Part shown: in pieces, positions 47,771-56,399 of the stretch | Position numbering within the stretch: position 1 is the stretch's first letter | Layout: each line of letters starts with the position of its first letter | DNA from: Acidovorax sp. Leaf191 | GTDB lineage: Bacteria > Pseudomonadota > Gammaproteobacteria > Burkholderiales > Burkholderiaceae_C | Assembly: GCF_001424425.1 (NCBI RefSeq) | Contig: NZ_LMPT01000005.1 | Span: 124,001-188,000, forward strand | Direction: 5' to 3' | DNA length: 64,000 bases | Made by a program: the position numbers and the translations under genes | Notes under the pieces: generated by a model | What the model was told of the DNA's origin: nothing | Seen by the model: only the letters and a program-made list of their open reading frames with translations | Database searches by the model: none

Positions 47771-48784
47771 TCAGGCTTCAGGCGCTGCGACCGTCTGGTC
47801 GATGGCGCCGAAGATGCTCGCGCCGTCCTTGCCCTTGACCTCGATGCGGATGGTGTCGCCGAACTTCATGAAGTCGGTGCTGGGCTTGCCGTCCTGGATG
47901 GTCTCGATGCAGCGCTTTTCGGCGATGCAGCTGTAGCCCTTGGGCCATTCGGTGCGGCCGCTGGCGTCGGTAACGCCCTTGTTGCTCACGGTGCCGCTGC
48001 CGATGATGGAGCCGGCGCGCAGGTTGCGCGTCTTGGCGACGTGGGCGATGAGCTGGCCGAAGTGGAAGGTCATCTCGGGGCCGGCGTCGCACATGCCGAC
48101 CTTGCGGCCGTTCCAGGTGGACTGCACGGTCAGGTGCACGCGGCCGTGGTCCCAGGCGTCGCCCAGCTCGTCCAGCGTGACGGCCACGGGGCCGAAGGCG
48201 GTGGCGGGCTTGCTCTGGAAGAAGCCGAAGCCCTTGGCCAGTTCGGCCGGGATGAGGTTGCGCAGGCTCACGTCGTTGGCGATCATCACCAGGCGGATGC
48301 CGTCCAGCGCCTGGTCGGCGTTGGTGCCCATCTTCACGTCGCCGGTGATGACGGCGATCTCGGCCTCGAAGTCGATGCCCATGGCTTCGCTCGGAACCAC
48401 CACGTCGTCACGCGGGCCGATGAAGTCGTCGCTGCCGCCCTGGTACATCAGCGGGTCGGTGTAGAAGCTCTCCGGCACTTCGGAGTTGCGCGCTTTTCGC
48501 ACCAGTTCGACGTGGTTGATGTACGCCGAGCCGTCAGCCCACTGGTACGCACGCGGCAGCGGGGCCATGCACTGGGCGGGGTCGAAGGGGAAGGCGTGGC
48601 GCGCGCGGCCGCTGTTGAGCTGGTCGTACAGGTCCTGCAGCTGGGGCGAGAGGAAGCCCCAGTCGTCCAGCACCTGCTGCAGCTTGCTGGCAATGCCGGT
48701 CGCATAATGGGCCGTGCCCAGATCGCGGGAGACAACGACCAGTTGGCCGTCGCGCGAGCCGTCTTTGTAGGTAGCAAGTTTCAT
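47771..48784 (-). CDS. Fumarylacetoacetate hydrolase (FAH) family protein
   Basis: A 337-residue enzyme of the FAH family, which hydrolyses C-C bonds in 2,4-dioxo acids with a bound divalent metal. Metal-ligand segments visible are GIDFEAEIAVITGDVKMG and IRLVMIANDVSLRN, plus RAGSIIGSGTVSNKG and TEWPKGYSCIAEKR later in the core. The first 90 residues match the N-terminal domain of the fumarylacetoacetase-like long subgroup. It is divergent from an IclR regulator, pointing to a role in an inducible aromatic- or sugar-acid pathway. No other tyrosine/homogentisate genes are nearby. Confidence 0.92.
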   Translation of the reverse strand: MKLATYKDGSRDGQLVVVSRDLGTAHYATGIASKLQQVLDDWGFLSPQLQDLYDQLNSGRARHAFPFDPAQCMAPLPRAYQWADGSAYINHVELVRKARNSEVPESFYTDPLMYQGGSDDFIGPRDDVVVPSEAMGIDFEAEIAVITGDVKMGTNADQALDGIRLVMIANDVSLRNLIPAELAKGFGFFQSKPATAFGPVAVTLDELGDAWDHGRVHLTVQSTWNGRKVGMCDAGPEMTFHFGQLIAHVAKTRNLRAGSIIGSGTVSNKGVTDASGRTEWPKGYSCIAEKRCIETIQDGKPSTDFMKFGDTIRIEVKGKDGASIFGAIDQTVAAPEA

Positions 48785-48844
48785 GGTGGCAGGACCTTTG
48801 TCTCAGGGTGGTGGAAGGGTACCCTTAGCGAAATTACGCTTGGG

Positions 48845-48856
48845 TAAATTGATTTA
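48845..48856. promoter_or_regulatory. Candidate IclR operator between FAH and IclR genes
   Basis: In the 102-bp AT-rich divergent gap, TAAAT-TG-ATTTA forms a perfect palindrome; on its two sides TAGCGAAATT (about 48828) and TAGCGAATTTT (about 48870) form a direct repeat. The site is well placed to bind the IclR protein and overlap both promoters. Confidence 0.5.
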
Positions 48857-48886
48857 ACTAAACAAAACTAGCGAATTTTAGTGCAC

Positions 48887-49669
48887 ATGGACAAAGAACG
48901 TGCAGGTATTCAGTCCGTGGAGGTCGGTTTTGCCTTGCTGGAGGGGCTGACCCGCTCGCGCGGGCCGCTGATGCTCAAGGATGTGGCGGCCTCGGCCGGC
49001 ATGAGCGCGGCCAAGGCGCACCGGTACCTGGTGAGCTTTCAGCGCCTGGGCCTGGTCACGCAGGACAGCCGCACCGCCCGCTACGACCTGGGCCCCGCGG
49101 CGCTCAAGCTGGGCCTGGCATCGCTGGCGCGGCTCGACGCGGTGCGGCTGGCGCGCGAACGCATGCCCGCGCTGATGGAAGGCATCGGCCACACGCTGGC
49201 GCTGGCGGTGTGGGGCAACCACGGCCCGACCATCGTGCACTGGGAGGAATCCTCCCAGGCCGTGACTGCCAACCTGCGCCTGGGCGACGTGATGCCGCTG
49301 CTCTCGTCCGCCACCGGCCGCTGCTTTGCCGCCCACATGGCGCCCGAGGTGGTGGCGCCGCTGCTCAAGGACGAGCTGGCCCGCGCAGTCAAGCTGCGCC
49401 GCGCCGACCTGCCCGCCACCATGGGCGAGGTGAACGCCCTGCTGGCCGACGTGCGCCAGCGTGGCGTGGCCCGCGTGGTCGACACCCTGCTGCCCGGCAT
49501 CGTGGCGTTCTGCGCGCCAGTGTTCGACGCCGACGGCCACCTGGAGCTGGGCATCACCACGCTCGGCTCCATCGCCACCTTCGACCCCGAGTGGGGCGGC
49601 GCCATCGACGCGCCCCTGCGCGCGGCCGCAGCCCAGCTGTCGAGCGACCTGGGCGCGGGCAGCGCCTGA
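48887..49669 (+). CDS. IclR family transcriptional regulator, second
   Basis: A 260-residue IclR-type regulator. Winged HTH at about 7-65 (SVEVGFALLEGLTRSRGPLML, AGMSAAKAHRYLVSFQRLGLV) and the effector domain with LPLLSSATGRCFAAH-type loop (MPLLSSATGRCFA) and CAPVFDADGHLELGITTLG. ATG at 48887 is used; a GTG at 48881 would add two residues, and no ribosome binding site is visible for either. It diverges from the FAH gene, its likely target. Confidence 0.92.
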   Translation: MDKERAGIQSVEVGFALLEGLTRSRGPLMLKDVAASAGMSAAKAHRYLVSFQRLGLVTQDSRTARYDLGPAALKLGLASLARLDAVRLARERMPALMEGIGHTLALAVWGNHGPTIVHWEESSQAVTANLRLGDVMPLLSSATGRCFAAHMAPEVVAPLLKDELARAVKLRRADLPATMGEVNALLADVRQRGVARVVDTLLPGIVAFCAPVFDADGHLELGITTLGSIATFDPEWGGAIDAPLRAAAAQLSSDLGAGSA

Positions 49670-49695
49670 CACCCCCCGGCTTCGCAACGCCCTGC

Positions 49696-50883
49696 ATGCC
49701 CCGGCGCGCCCTGGTCCTCATCACCGCCCTGGTACTGGCCCTGCACTGGCTGGTGCTGCACGGCGTGCCCCTGGCGTGGGACAGCCCCCAGCCGCCAGCG
49801 GCGGGGCATGTCTTCAGCACCCGCAGCGTGCCGGCGCCGCCGCCCGCACCGGCCGCTGCCCCTGAGCCCACGCCCGTCGCAGCAGCAGCCCCCATGGCCC
49901 CCGCCGCGCCCCCGCCCAAGCCCCCGGCGCGCGCCAAGAAACCCGCACAGCCAGCCCCCGCCTCCCCCGCCTCCCCCGCGGAAGACTCGCTGGCAGTGGC
50001 GCCCGAGGCACCCGTGCAGGTGGCGGCCGCCGATGCCGGCGCGCCTGCACCCACGTCAGAGCCGCCTGCGGCCAGCACCGCAGCGCCAGACCCTGCGCCC
50101 GCTGCGTCGGCGCCCCAGGCCGAAGCCCCCGCGCCCGTGGCCTCGGCACCGCTCGCCGAAGCACCCAACCCCACCGCTGCCGGGACCGAGATTGCGCCCC
50201 CTGGCTCCGGCACGGGGCGCGAGGCCGCGACACCGCCGCCGCCCGTGCGCATTCCGGCCCCCACCCGGCTGGCCTTCGACGTGAGCGGGCAGGCCAAGAA
50301 GTTCGCGTACAGCGCCCGCGCCGAGCTGCTGTGGCAGCACGACGGCAGCCGCTACGAGGCGCGCCAGGAGGTCAGCGCCTTCCTGGTGGGCAGCCGCACG
50401 CAGCGCAGCGTGGGCGCCATCACCGCCCAGGGCCTGCTGCCCGAGAAGTTTTCCGACAAGTCCCGCAGCGAACAGGCCGCGCATTTCGACCATGCCAAGG
50501 GCCGCGTGACCTTCAGCGCCAACACGCCCGAGGCCGCCGTGGGCCCGGGCGCGCAGGACCGGCTGAGCCTGTTCATCCAGCTGGGCGCCATGCTGGCGGC
50601 CGACCCGGGCCGGTTCACGCCCGGCACGCAGGTCACGCTCACCACGGTGAGCGCCCGCACCGCCGACCGCTGGACCTTCACGGTCGAAGGTCCCGAAACC
50701 CTGGACCTGCCCGCCGGCCCTACCCCCGCACTGAAGCTGCTGCGCCTGCCCCGCAAGGACTACGACCAGAAAGCCGAGCTGTGGGTGGCGCCCGGCCTCA
50801 ACTACCTGCCGGTGCGCATCAAGCTGACCCAGGCGAACGGCGACTTCGCCGACCTGCTGCTGCGCAGCAGCAGCGCGCCCTGA
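49696..50883 (+). CDS. DUF3108 family protein with proline-rich periplasmic linker
   Basis: A 395-residue protein. A single N-terminal membrane anchor (6-26) is followed by about 160 residues of Ala/Pro-rich low complexity (about 35-195) like TonB or VacJ-type spacers, and a C-terminal beta-rich DUF3108 domain (about 197-395) containing LAFDVSGQAKKFAYSARAEL and ARTADRWTFTVEGPETL. It would span the periplasm. The frame is open further upstream to 49210, but that overlaps the IclR gene. DUF3108 proteins are widespread in betaproteobacteria with unknown function; it begins 26 bases after the IclR stop. Confidence 0.83.
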   Translation: MPRRALVLITALVLALHWLVLHGVPLAWDSPQPPAAGHVFSTRSVPAPPPAPAAAPEPTPVAAAAPMAPAAPPPKPPARAKKPAQPAPASPASPAEDSLAVAPEAPVQVAAADAGAPAPTSEPPAASTAAPDPAPAASAPQAEAPAPVASAPLAEAPNPTAAGTEIAPPGSGTGREAATPPPPVRIPAPTRLAFDVSGQAKKFAYSARAELLWQHDGSRYEARQEVSAFLVGSRTQRSVGAITAQGLLPEKFSDKSRSEQAAHFDHAKGRVTFSANTPEAAVGPGAQDRLSLFIQLGAMLAADPGRFTPGTQVTLTTVSARTADRWTFTVEGPETLDLPAGPTPALKLLRLPRKDYDQKAELWVAPGLNYLPVRIKLTQANGDFADLLLRSSSAP

Positions 50884-51248
50884 CGAGACCCGTCCCAGCG
50901 CGCCCCACGCACAGCGGGCCGCCATGGGCCACAGGCGGCCGCACAGGCGCCCCGCATGCCTGCCCATCCACCCACCGCCAGCGTCCGCCCCGGCCTACGC
51001 GCCAAAGGTGTTGCGTCCTCGCGCCACTGGCCGGGCGGGGCGGTAAAAAAGACCCACCAGCCCGGAGAGGCCGGTTTTTCGTGAAATACTGGACCGCAGT
51101 TCAGGTGCGATACCGGGGCGGGCTTCCCCTGATAACCGGGGCGCTGGCAAGGCGTTACAAGCTTGCCAGCGCTCCACCGAAGCCGCCCTGGGCCTTGAAC
51201 TCTGCGAACCCGCTGTCATCTGACTTTTATATCGACAAGGGGAACACG
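50884..51248 (+). other. 365-bp gene-free region with structured leader upstream of DUF3567
   Basis: No ORF of quality lies here. A weak hairpin plus T-run (CCCGGAGAGGCCGG then TTTTT, about 51060-51078) may terminate the DUF3108 transcript. Further down, CCGGGGCG occurs twice, and a perfect 11-bp stem GCGCTGGCAAG/CTTGCCAGCGC (51141-51151, 51162-51172, 10-base loop) stands 76 bases before the DUF3567 ATG. The segment from about 51100 to 51248 could be a folded 5' leader or a small RNA; I do not recognise a known riboswitch class. Confidence 0.5.
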
Positions 51249-51548
51249 ATGCACATGCTCTACGACTCAGAATCCTTCGTGGTGGTCCACATGCTGCCCG
51301 ACGCCGTGGAGAAAAGCACCGGCCCGGTGCTCAACGACACTGCACCCGCCCTTCCCCAGCTCGCCCGCCACGGTTTCGAGATCGTGGACAAGCGGTCCGG
51401 CAAAGAGGTGTACCTGGACGGCTCGTGGGCCGAAATGTTCCAGGAACAGATCCTGGCGTGGCAGCGCGACACCCCCACCCAGGAAGAAGTGGAAGACGCG
51501 CTCGACCGCTATGCGGGCCTGGCGCAAAACCCGGTGGTGGTGCACTAG
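51249..51548 (+). CDS. DUF3567 family protein (BTH_I0359-like)
   Basis: A 99-residue protein recognised by its start HMLYDSESFVVVHM, the GFEIVDKRSGKEVYLDGSWAEMFQ middle and the EEVEDALDRYAGLAQNPVVVH end. DUF3567 is a small conserved protein largely restricted to betaproteobacteria, with no known function; its conservation and strong AAGGGG ribosome binding site suggest a highly expressed housekeeping role. No membrane segment. Preceded by an unusually long leader with a strong hairpin. Confidence 0.92.
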   Translation: MHMLYDSESFVVVHMLPDAVEKSTGPVLNDTAPALPQLARHGFEIVDKRSGKEVYLDGSWAEMFQEQILAWQRDTPTQEEVEDALDRYAGLAQNPVVVH

Positions 51549-51647
51549 CTCCCCCTGAGGCGCTGCGCGCCTTCTCCCGGAGGGGACGCACCCGGTGGCC
51601 CGGCAAAGCCGGTTCCACGGATACGCTGGCGTTGGGGCAGCGCGCGC

Positions 51648-52769
51648 TCAAAGCTTGGTCGGCTTCTCCTCGGACGGATAGATCCGCCGATACAGCGGGT
51701 CCACCAGCATCAGCACCGCGATCAGCCGGCACACCTGGAACGCAGTCACCACCGGCACACCGAGCTGCAGCACCTTGGCCGTGATGGCCATTTCGGTGAT
51801 GCCCCCGGGCGATGAGCCCAGCAGCAGCGTGACCCATGGCAGCCCGGTCGCCCAGGCCAGCACCCCGGCAAAGAGGGCGCACACCCCCATCAGCACCAGC
51901 GTGCCCAGCGCCACCGACACCATCCACCGCGGCGCGGTGCGCAAGAAGTCGGCCCGAAAGCGCACCCCCAGGCTGACCCCGATCACCAGCTGCGCGGCGT
52001 TCACCATCACCTGCGGCACGGCCGACAGGCTGATGCCCGCCATCGTGATACCCATCGACACCAGCATGGCGCCCATGAACCAGGGGTTGGCCCGACCGAG
52101 CTTGTCCATCAACAACGCGCCCACGCCCGTGAGCGCAGCCAGCAGCGCCAGGCCGGGCAGGTCGACCACGCGCGCCACCGTGGGCGGCAGCACGTCCAGG
52201 CCGTGCAGGCCGCTCCACTGCAGCGCAAACGGAATCGTGACGGTGACGATGAGCAGGCGCAGGCTGTGGCTGGCCGCCACCAGGTCGGTGCGGGCGTTCT
52301 CGCGCTCGGCCAGCAGCGTCATCTCCGACGCGGCGCCGATGGCCCCAGCGAAGTAGCTGGTGGCGCGCATCATCGGTGCCGGCACGCCATGCATGCGCGG
52401 TGCATGCACCCGGTACAGCCAGGCCCCGAACAGCCAGCCCAGGAACAGCGCCCACACGATGCCCAGCGCAATGGCCCACCACAGCCCGCCGATCAGCGCC
52501 ACCACCTGCGGCGTGAAGTACAGGCCCAGCGCCGCGCCGATGGTCCACTGCCCGGCATTGCGCAGCGGCCCCCAGCTCTCCGTCGGCCCGCCGACGATGG
52601 ACACCACCGACGTGGCCAGCAGCGGGCCGATCATCCAGGGCAGCGGGGTGCGCAGGGCGACGCAGGCGGCGGCCGCGGCCCAGGCCAGCAGCAGCGTGCC
52701 CAGCACGCGGGCGGCGAATTTCAAGCGGGGATTAAGGGGGGACAAAGGGGACAGGGGTGATGACGACAC
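51648..52769 (-). CDS. AbrB family integral membrane protein (PF05145)
   Basis: A 373-residue membrane protein with about ten hydrophobic segments arranged as two repeats of the AbrB-duplication domain; the repeat signature appears as TPLPWMIGPLLATSVVSI and, in the second half, ANPWFMGAMLVSMG, with a late LPWVTLLLGSSPGGITEMAI. The family was once called putative ammonia monooxygenase and includes AbrB regulators of aidB in E. coli; a transporter function is more likely. It is co-directional with, but 120 bp after, the MocR-type regulator gene. Confidence 0.87.
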   Translation of the reverse strand: MSSSPLSPLSPLNPRLKFAARVLGTLLLAWAAAAACVALRTPLPWMIGPLLATSVVSIVGGPTESWGPLRNAGQWTIGAALGLYFTPQVVALIGGLWWAIALGIVWALFLGWLFGAWLYRVHAPRMHGVPAPMMRATSYFAGAIGAASEMTLLAERENARTDLVAASHSLRLLIVTVTIPFALQWSGLHGLDVLPPTVARVVDLPGLALLAALTGVGALLMDKLGRANPWFMGAMLVSMGITMAGISLSAVPQVMVNAAQLVIGVSLGVRFRADFLRTAPRWMVSVALGTLVLMGVCALFAGVLAWATGLPWVTLLLGSSPGGITEMAITAKVLQLGVPVVTAFQVCRLIAVLMLVDPLYRRIYPSEEKPTKL

Positions 52770-52889
52770 AGTGACGGCACGCGCAAAAAGGCAACGCCGA
52801 GTATCGCGCCCCGCCCGCCACCCCAGGTCGCCAGGCCTTACCCGCCCGGCATGGCAGGCATCGCCAAAGACAGGGCGCAGGGACCGGAC

Positions 52890-54437
52890 CTAGGTCGTGG
52901 CGGCCTGCGCCAGCAGCGACAACCGCTGCACCAGGGGCTCGAACAGTTCCACCGGCGTGTTGCCGTAGCCCAGCACCAGGCCGTTGTCCTGCGGCTGCGG
53001 CCGCATCGCAAAGCCCGACAGCGGCGACGGCGCCATGCCGTGGCTGCGCGCCGCGGCGGCGATGGCCTGGTCCGGGCAGTTGGCCGGCAGGCGCACCAGC
53101 AGGTGCATGCCGCAGTGCCCGCCCTCGGTCTGGTGGGGCAGCGCCAGGTGCTGCGCCAGCGCGGCCCGCAGCGCCTGCTGGCGCTCGCGGTACAGGCGGC
53201 GCATGCGGCCCAGATGGCGGCTGAACTGGCCGCTGTCCATGAAATGCGCCATGGCCAGTTGCGCGTGCCGCTGGCCGCCACGCAGCATCTCGGCCAGGGG
53301 CACGCGCACAGCGTCCAGCACGGCCGCGGGCAGCACCACGAAGCCCAGGCGCAGCGACGGGAACATCGTCTTGCTGAAGGTGCCCACGTACAGCACCGGC
53401 GCGCCGTCCACCAGCCCCTGCATGGCGCCGATGGGCTCGCCCGCGTGCCGGAACTCGCTGTCGTAGTCGTCCTCGATGATCCACGCGCCGTGGCGCCGCG
53501 CCTGCTCGATGAGCGCCAGCCGCCGCGCCACCGACATCACCGCACCGCCTGGGTACTGGTGCGATGGCGAGGTGTAGACCAAGCGCGGCGTGCGCAGCAC
53601 CCAGTCGGACTCGCTCGCCACCAGCCCCTGCGCATCCACCCGCAGCGGCACGGTGCGCAGGTCGCCCGCCTGCAGGGCGGACTTGGCGCCCCGGTAGCCG
53701 GGGTCTTCCACCCAGGCCACGTCGCCAGGGTTCGACAGCAGGCGCACGCACAGCGACAGCGCCTCCTGCGCGCCTTCGGTGATGACCACCTGCTCGGCCG
53801 CACAGCGCACGCCGCGCGCCACGGCCAGGTGCCGCGCGATGGCCGTGCGCAGCGCCATCTCGCCCAGCGGATCGCCATAGCCCAGCGCTGTGGGGCCGCC
53901 ACCGAGCACCGCATGATCGAGCGCACGGCGCCAGGCCGCCAGCGGAAACTGCGAGAGTGCCGGCATGCCCGGGCTCAGTGCCAAGGGGGTCGCCCCGGTG
54001 CGTGGCGCGCGCGGCTGGATGAGCGCGAGGCGCGCGGCCATCGCCGGAACTTCCGGCACCGCCGGCGCCGGGTGCCGGGCGGCCGAAGCACCCGCAGGAC
54101 GCTGCGCCAGCGCCGCCACCCGCGTGCCCTGCCGGTCCGACACCACATAGCCCTCGGCCACCAGTTGCTCGTAGGCCGCGGTCACCGTGTTGCGCGACAG
54201 GGCCAGGCCCTCGGCCAGCGCACGCGACCCTGGCAGCGCGCTGCCGGCCACCAACCGCCCGTCGAAGATCGCCTGGCGCAGCCGCTGGAACAGCTGCCGC
54301 CGCAATGGCTCTGCGCCAGGCCCGTGGTCCAGCGCGCTTTCGAGCAGCGTCTGCGCGACCGGGGCCTGCGGGGTTGGCTGCGCCATCTGGGCCCCACGGG
54401 AAGGCGACGATGGACCGCCGGGCACAGTGCTGGACAT
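52890..54437 (-). CDS. MocR family regulator (GntR HTH fused to aminotransferase), PdxR-like
   Basis: A 515-residue fusion: a GntR-type winged HTH at about 25-110 (LRRQLFQRLRQAIFDGRLVAG, LALSRNTVTAAYEQLVAEGYV) and a class I aminotransferase domain from about 150, with the PLP lysine in LYVGTFSKTMFPSLRLGF. Such proteins sense PLP or amino-acid-PLP adducts and regulate vitamin B6 or amino-acid genes. AAGGTG eight bases upstream supports the ATG at 54437; the frame reaches 54470. It is divergent from the GNAT gene, a likely target besides itself. Confidence 0.9.
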   Translation of the reverse strand: MSSTVPGGPSSPSRGAQMAQPTPQAPVAQTLLESALDHGPGAEPLRRQLFQRLRQAIFDGRLVAGSALPGSRALAEGLALSRNTVTAAYEQLVAEGYVVSDRQGTRVAALAQRPAGASAARHPAPAVPEVPAMAARLALIQPRAPRTGATPLALSPGMPALSQFPLAAWRRALDHAVLGGGPTALGYGDPLGEMALRTAIARHLAVARGVRCAAEQVVITEGAQEALSLCVRLLSNPGDVAWVEDPGYRGAKSALQAGDLRTVPLRVDAQGLVASESDWVLRTPRLVYTSPSHQYPGGAVMSVARRLALIEQARRHGAWIIEDDYDSEFRHAGEPIGAMQGLVDGAPVLYVGTFSKTMFPSLRLGFVVLPAAVLDAVRVPLAEMLRGGQRHAQLAMAHFMDSGQFSRHLGRMRRLYRERQQALRAALAQHLALPHQTEGGHCGMHLLVRLPANCPDQAIAAAARSHGMAPSPLSGFAMRPQPQDNGLVLGYGNTPVELFEPLVQRLSLLAQAATT

Positions 54438-54564
54438 GCGTGGCACCTTAAAAATGCTGGATTCTGGCACTTTTCACCACACCACGCTGCAGCTAACTTC
54501 AGGGCGTCTTCAGCCGACACCTCTTTCTTTTTCTTTTCCCTATCTCTCTGCAAGGACCCCGCGC

Positions 54565-55296
54565 ATGCCATCTTCCGTTGTGAACGAATACCAGCAACCC
54601 GTGGGCGCACCGCTGCCCGGCTGGAGCCCCCGGCCGCGCCCGGCCCGCACCGTGCTCGAAGGCCACTACGGCCGACTGGAACCGCTGGACGCCGCCCGCC
54701 ATGCCAGCGACCTGTACGCCGCCTACGCGCAGGCGCCGGACGGCCGCGGCTGGACCTACATGGGCGTGGGGCCGTTCACCGACGCTGCCAGCTACCGCGC
54801 CCACTGCGAGCAGGCCGCCGCCAGCACCGACCCGCTGCACTACGCCGTGATCGACCGGCGCACCGGCCGCGCCGTGGGCACGCTGTCGCTGATGCGCATC
54901 GACCCGGCCCACGGCGTGGTCGAGGTGGGGCATGTGATGTTCTCGCCGCTGCTCCAGCGCACCCCGATCTCCACCGAGGCGCAGTACCTGCTGATGCAGT
55001 ATGTGTTCGCGGACCTGGGCTACCGCCGCTACGAGTGGAAGTGCGACAGCCTGAATGCGCCGTCCCGCGAGGCGGCCAAGCGCCTGGGCTTCCAGTTCGA
55101 AGGCATCTTTCGCCAGGCCCTCGTCTACAAGGGCCGCAGCCGCGACACGGCGTGGTTCTCGATCCTGGACAGTGAATGGCCCGCGTTGAAGGCAGGCTTC
55201 GAGCGCTGGCTCGCCCCGGGCAACTTCACCGAGGACGGCAGCCAGCGCGTGTCCCTGGCGGCACTGCGCGAGGGTACGGCAGCGCAAGCCGCCTGA
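54565..55296 (+). CDS. GNAT family N-acetyltransferase (RimJ/RimL type)
   Basis: A 243-residue acetyltransferase of the RimJ/RimL/SpeG-like subgroup. The core runs from EGHYGRLEPLDAARHASDLYAA to QFEGIFRQALVYKGRSRDTAWFSI; the acetyl-CoA loop is replaced by the subgroup's VGHVMFSPLLQRTPISTEA, followed by YEWKCDSLNAPSREAAKRLGF. The frame is open upstream to 54187 but the ATG at 54565 with CAAGGA upstream starts the conserved part. It is divergent from the MocR gene (127-bp gap) and probably regulated by it. Substrate unknown. Confidence 0.9.
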   Translation: MPSSVVNEYQQPVGAPLPGWSPRPRPARTVLEGHYGRLEPLDAARHASDLYAAYAQAPDGRGWTYMGVGPFTDAASYRAHCEQAAASTDPLHYAVIDRRTGRAVGTLSLMRIDPAHGVVEVGHVMFSPLLQRTPISTEAQYLLMQYVFADLGYRRYEWKCDSLNAPSREAAKRLGFQFEGIFRQALVYKGRSRDTAWFSILDSEWPALKAGFERWLAPGNFTEDGSQRVSLAALREGTAAQAA

Positions 55297-55341
55297 TCCG
55301 CCTGCCGATCCGCCACGCACCCCGCCATGCGCTGTCCTGCG

Positions 55342-55926
55342 CTACCCCTGCGGGCCCGGGCGCGCTGCCACCGGGGACTGCCGCCGGCCCGCCATCTCCA
55401 GGCCCATGGCCTGCAGCGTGGCGCCGGGCAGCAGACCGTGGGCCGCCGGGTAGGCCACCCGTTCCTCGTCCTCGATGTGGCGGGCATAGCGCTCGGCAAA
55501 GCGGTCCAGCACCGCGCAGTCGGCGGCGCTGAATGCACGAACTCGGCCCTCCACCAGCGCCCGCAGGGGCTGGCGCGCGGCGGCCCAGTCGGCCACCATG
55601 TCGCGGTGGTCCTGCAGCAGCCGCTGCACCAGCGCCACCACCTCGGCCGGCCCCTGGGCCAGCAGGGGCGGAAACACATGCAGCTCTTCATCCTCATGGT
55701 GCAGCGGCGCCGCGATGTCGAAGTAGCGCAGCACGTCGCGGGCCGCCTGGCGGGCAGGCTCGTCAGCGCCGTGGGTCTGCACGTGGCCGCGCAGCCGGCC
55801 CAGCAACGCCAGCGTGCGCTGCACGCGCTCGTGGCAGGCCTCCAGCATGGCAAAGGGCTGCTCGAACCCCACGCCCGGTGCGTTGAAACCCGGGATCTCG
55901 CGGGCAGAGGCAGGTGCGGTCGTCAT
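55342..55926 (-). CDS. Hemerythrin HHE domain protein
   Basis: A 194-residue hemerythrin-like four-helix protein. Iron-ligand positions are visible: His32/33 region (LEACHERVQRTLALL), HHEDEELHVFPPL, DHRDMVADW and ARHIEDEERVAYPAA. Such proteins bind oxygen or NO or store iron. It is the last gene of a minus-strand series nrdJ-nnrS-nitroreductase-(frameshifted gene)-hemerythrin with short gaps; the NnrS context favours a role in nitric oxide or low-oxygen response. The gene starts 12 bases after the intact-frame stop of the preceding gene. Confidence 0.9.
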   Translation of the reverse strand: MTTAPASAREIPGFNAPGVGFEQPFAMLEACHERVQRTLALLGRLRGHVQTHGADEPARQAARDVLRYFDIAAPLHHEDEELHVFPPLLAQGPAEVVALVQRLLQDHRDMVADWAAARQPLRALVEGRVRAFSAADCAVLDRFAERYARHIEDEERVAYPAAHGLLPGATLQAMGLEMAGRRQSPVAARPGPQG

Positions 55927-55938
55927 GCGGCCACTACC

Positions 55939-56351
55939 TCAGCCAAACCGCACGGGCTGGCCCTGGCGGTCAAACGGGATGTACGCACCGAGCGCACCTT
56001 GCTGGATCGCATCGACCATGCGCTGCGGCGGGGCCCCGGCCTCCGCGGGGGTGGACGCCTGTTCAAGGTGCCCGGCATCGCCGCGGCAAACACCATCGCC
56101 CAGTCGTGGCCCGGCGCGGTGAACTGGCGGGCGTCCTCCACCAGTGCAGCGAACGATGGCAGCTCCTGCGGCGTCTTGTCCACGCACATCAGCGGCACCG
56201 GGGCGCAGCCCTGCCCCGCCTCGAAGCGTGCATGCTGGGCAGTGGTGGCGTCATCGGGCAGATCCACCGCCGTGAACACGAACAGCAGGCGCTGCGGCTC
56301 GGGCTGCTGGCGCGCGGCCTGCAGCAGGTCATCGCAACTTGAAATATCCAT
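55939..56351 (-). pseudogene. Frameshifted small gene annotated elsewhere as ribonucleotide reductase alpha-related
   Basis: The ATG at 56351 starts a plausible protein (MDISSCDDLLQAARQQPEPQ, PLMCVDKTPQELPSFAALVEDARQF) that I recall as a ~125-residue protein beside nrdJ in Comamonadaceae, often labelled ribonucleotide reductase subunit alpha. After residue 95 the reading frame becomes Arg/Pro-rich nonsense, while the next frame continues sensibly (QASTPAEAGA, then RMVDAIQQGALGAYIPFD) to a TGA at 55939. A single-base deletion at about 56064-56067 explains this. Without it the product would be 137 residues. The loss could be real or a sequencing error. Confidence 0.75.
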
Positions 56352-56399
56352 GGGGCGGCAACGAAACGGTTGTAAGAGAAAAGACAGAGAAAAAGGAAA

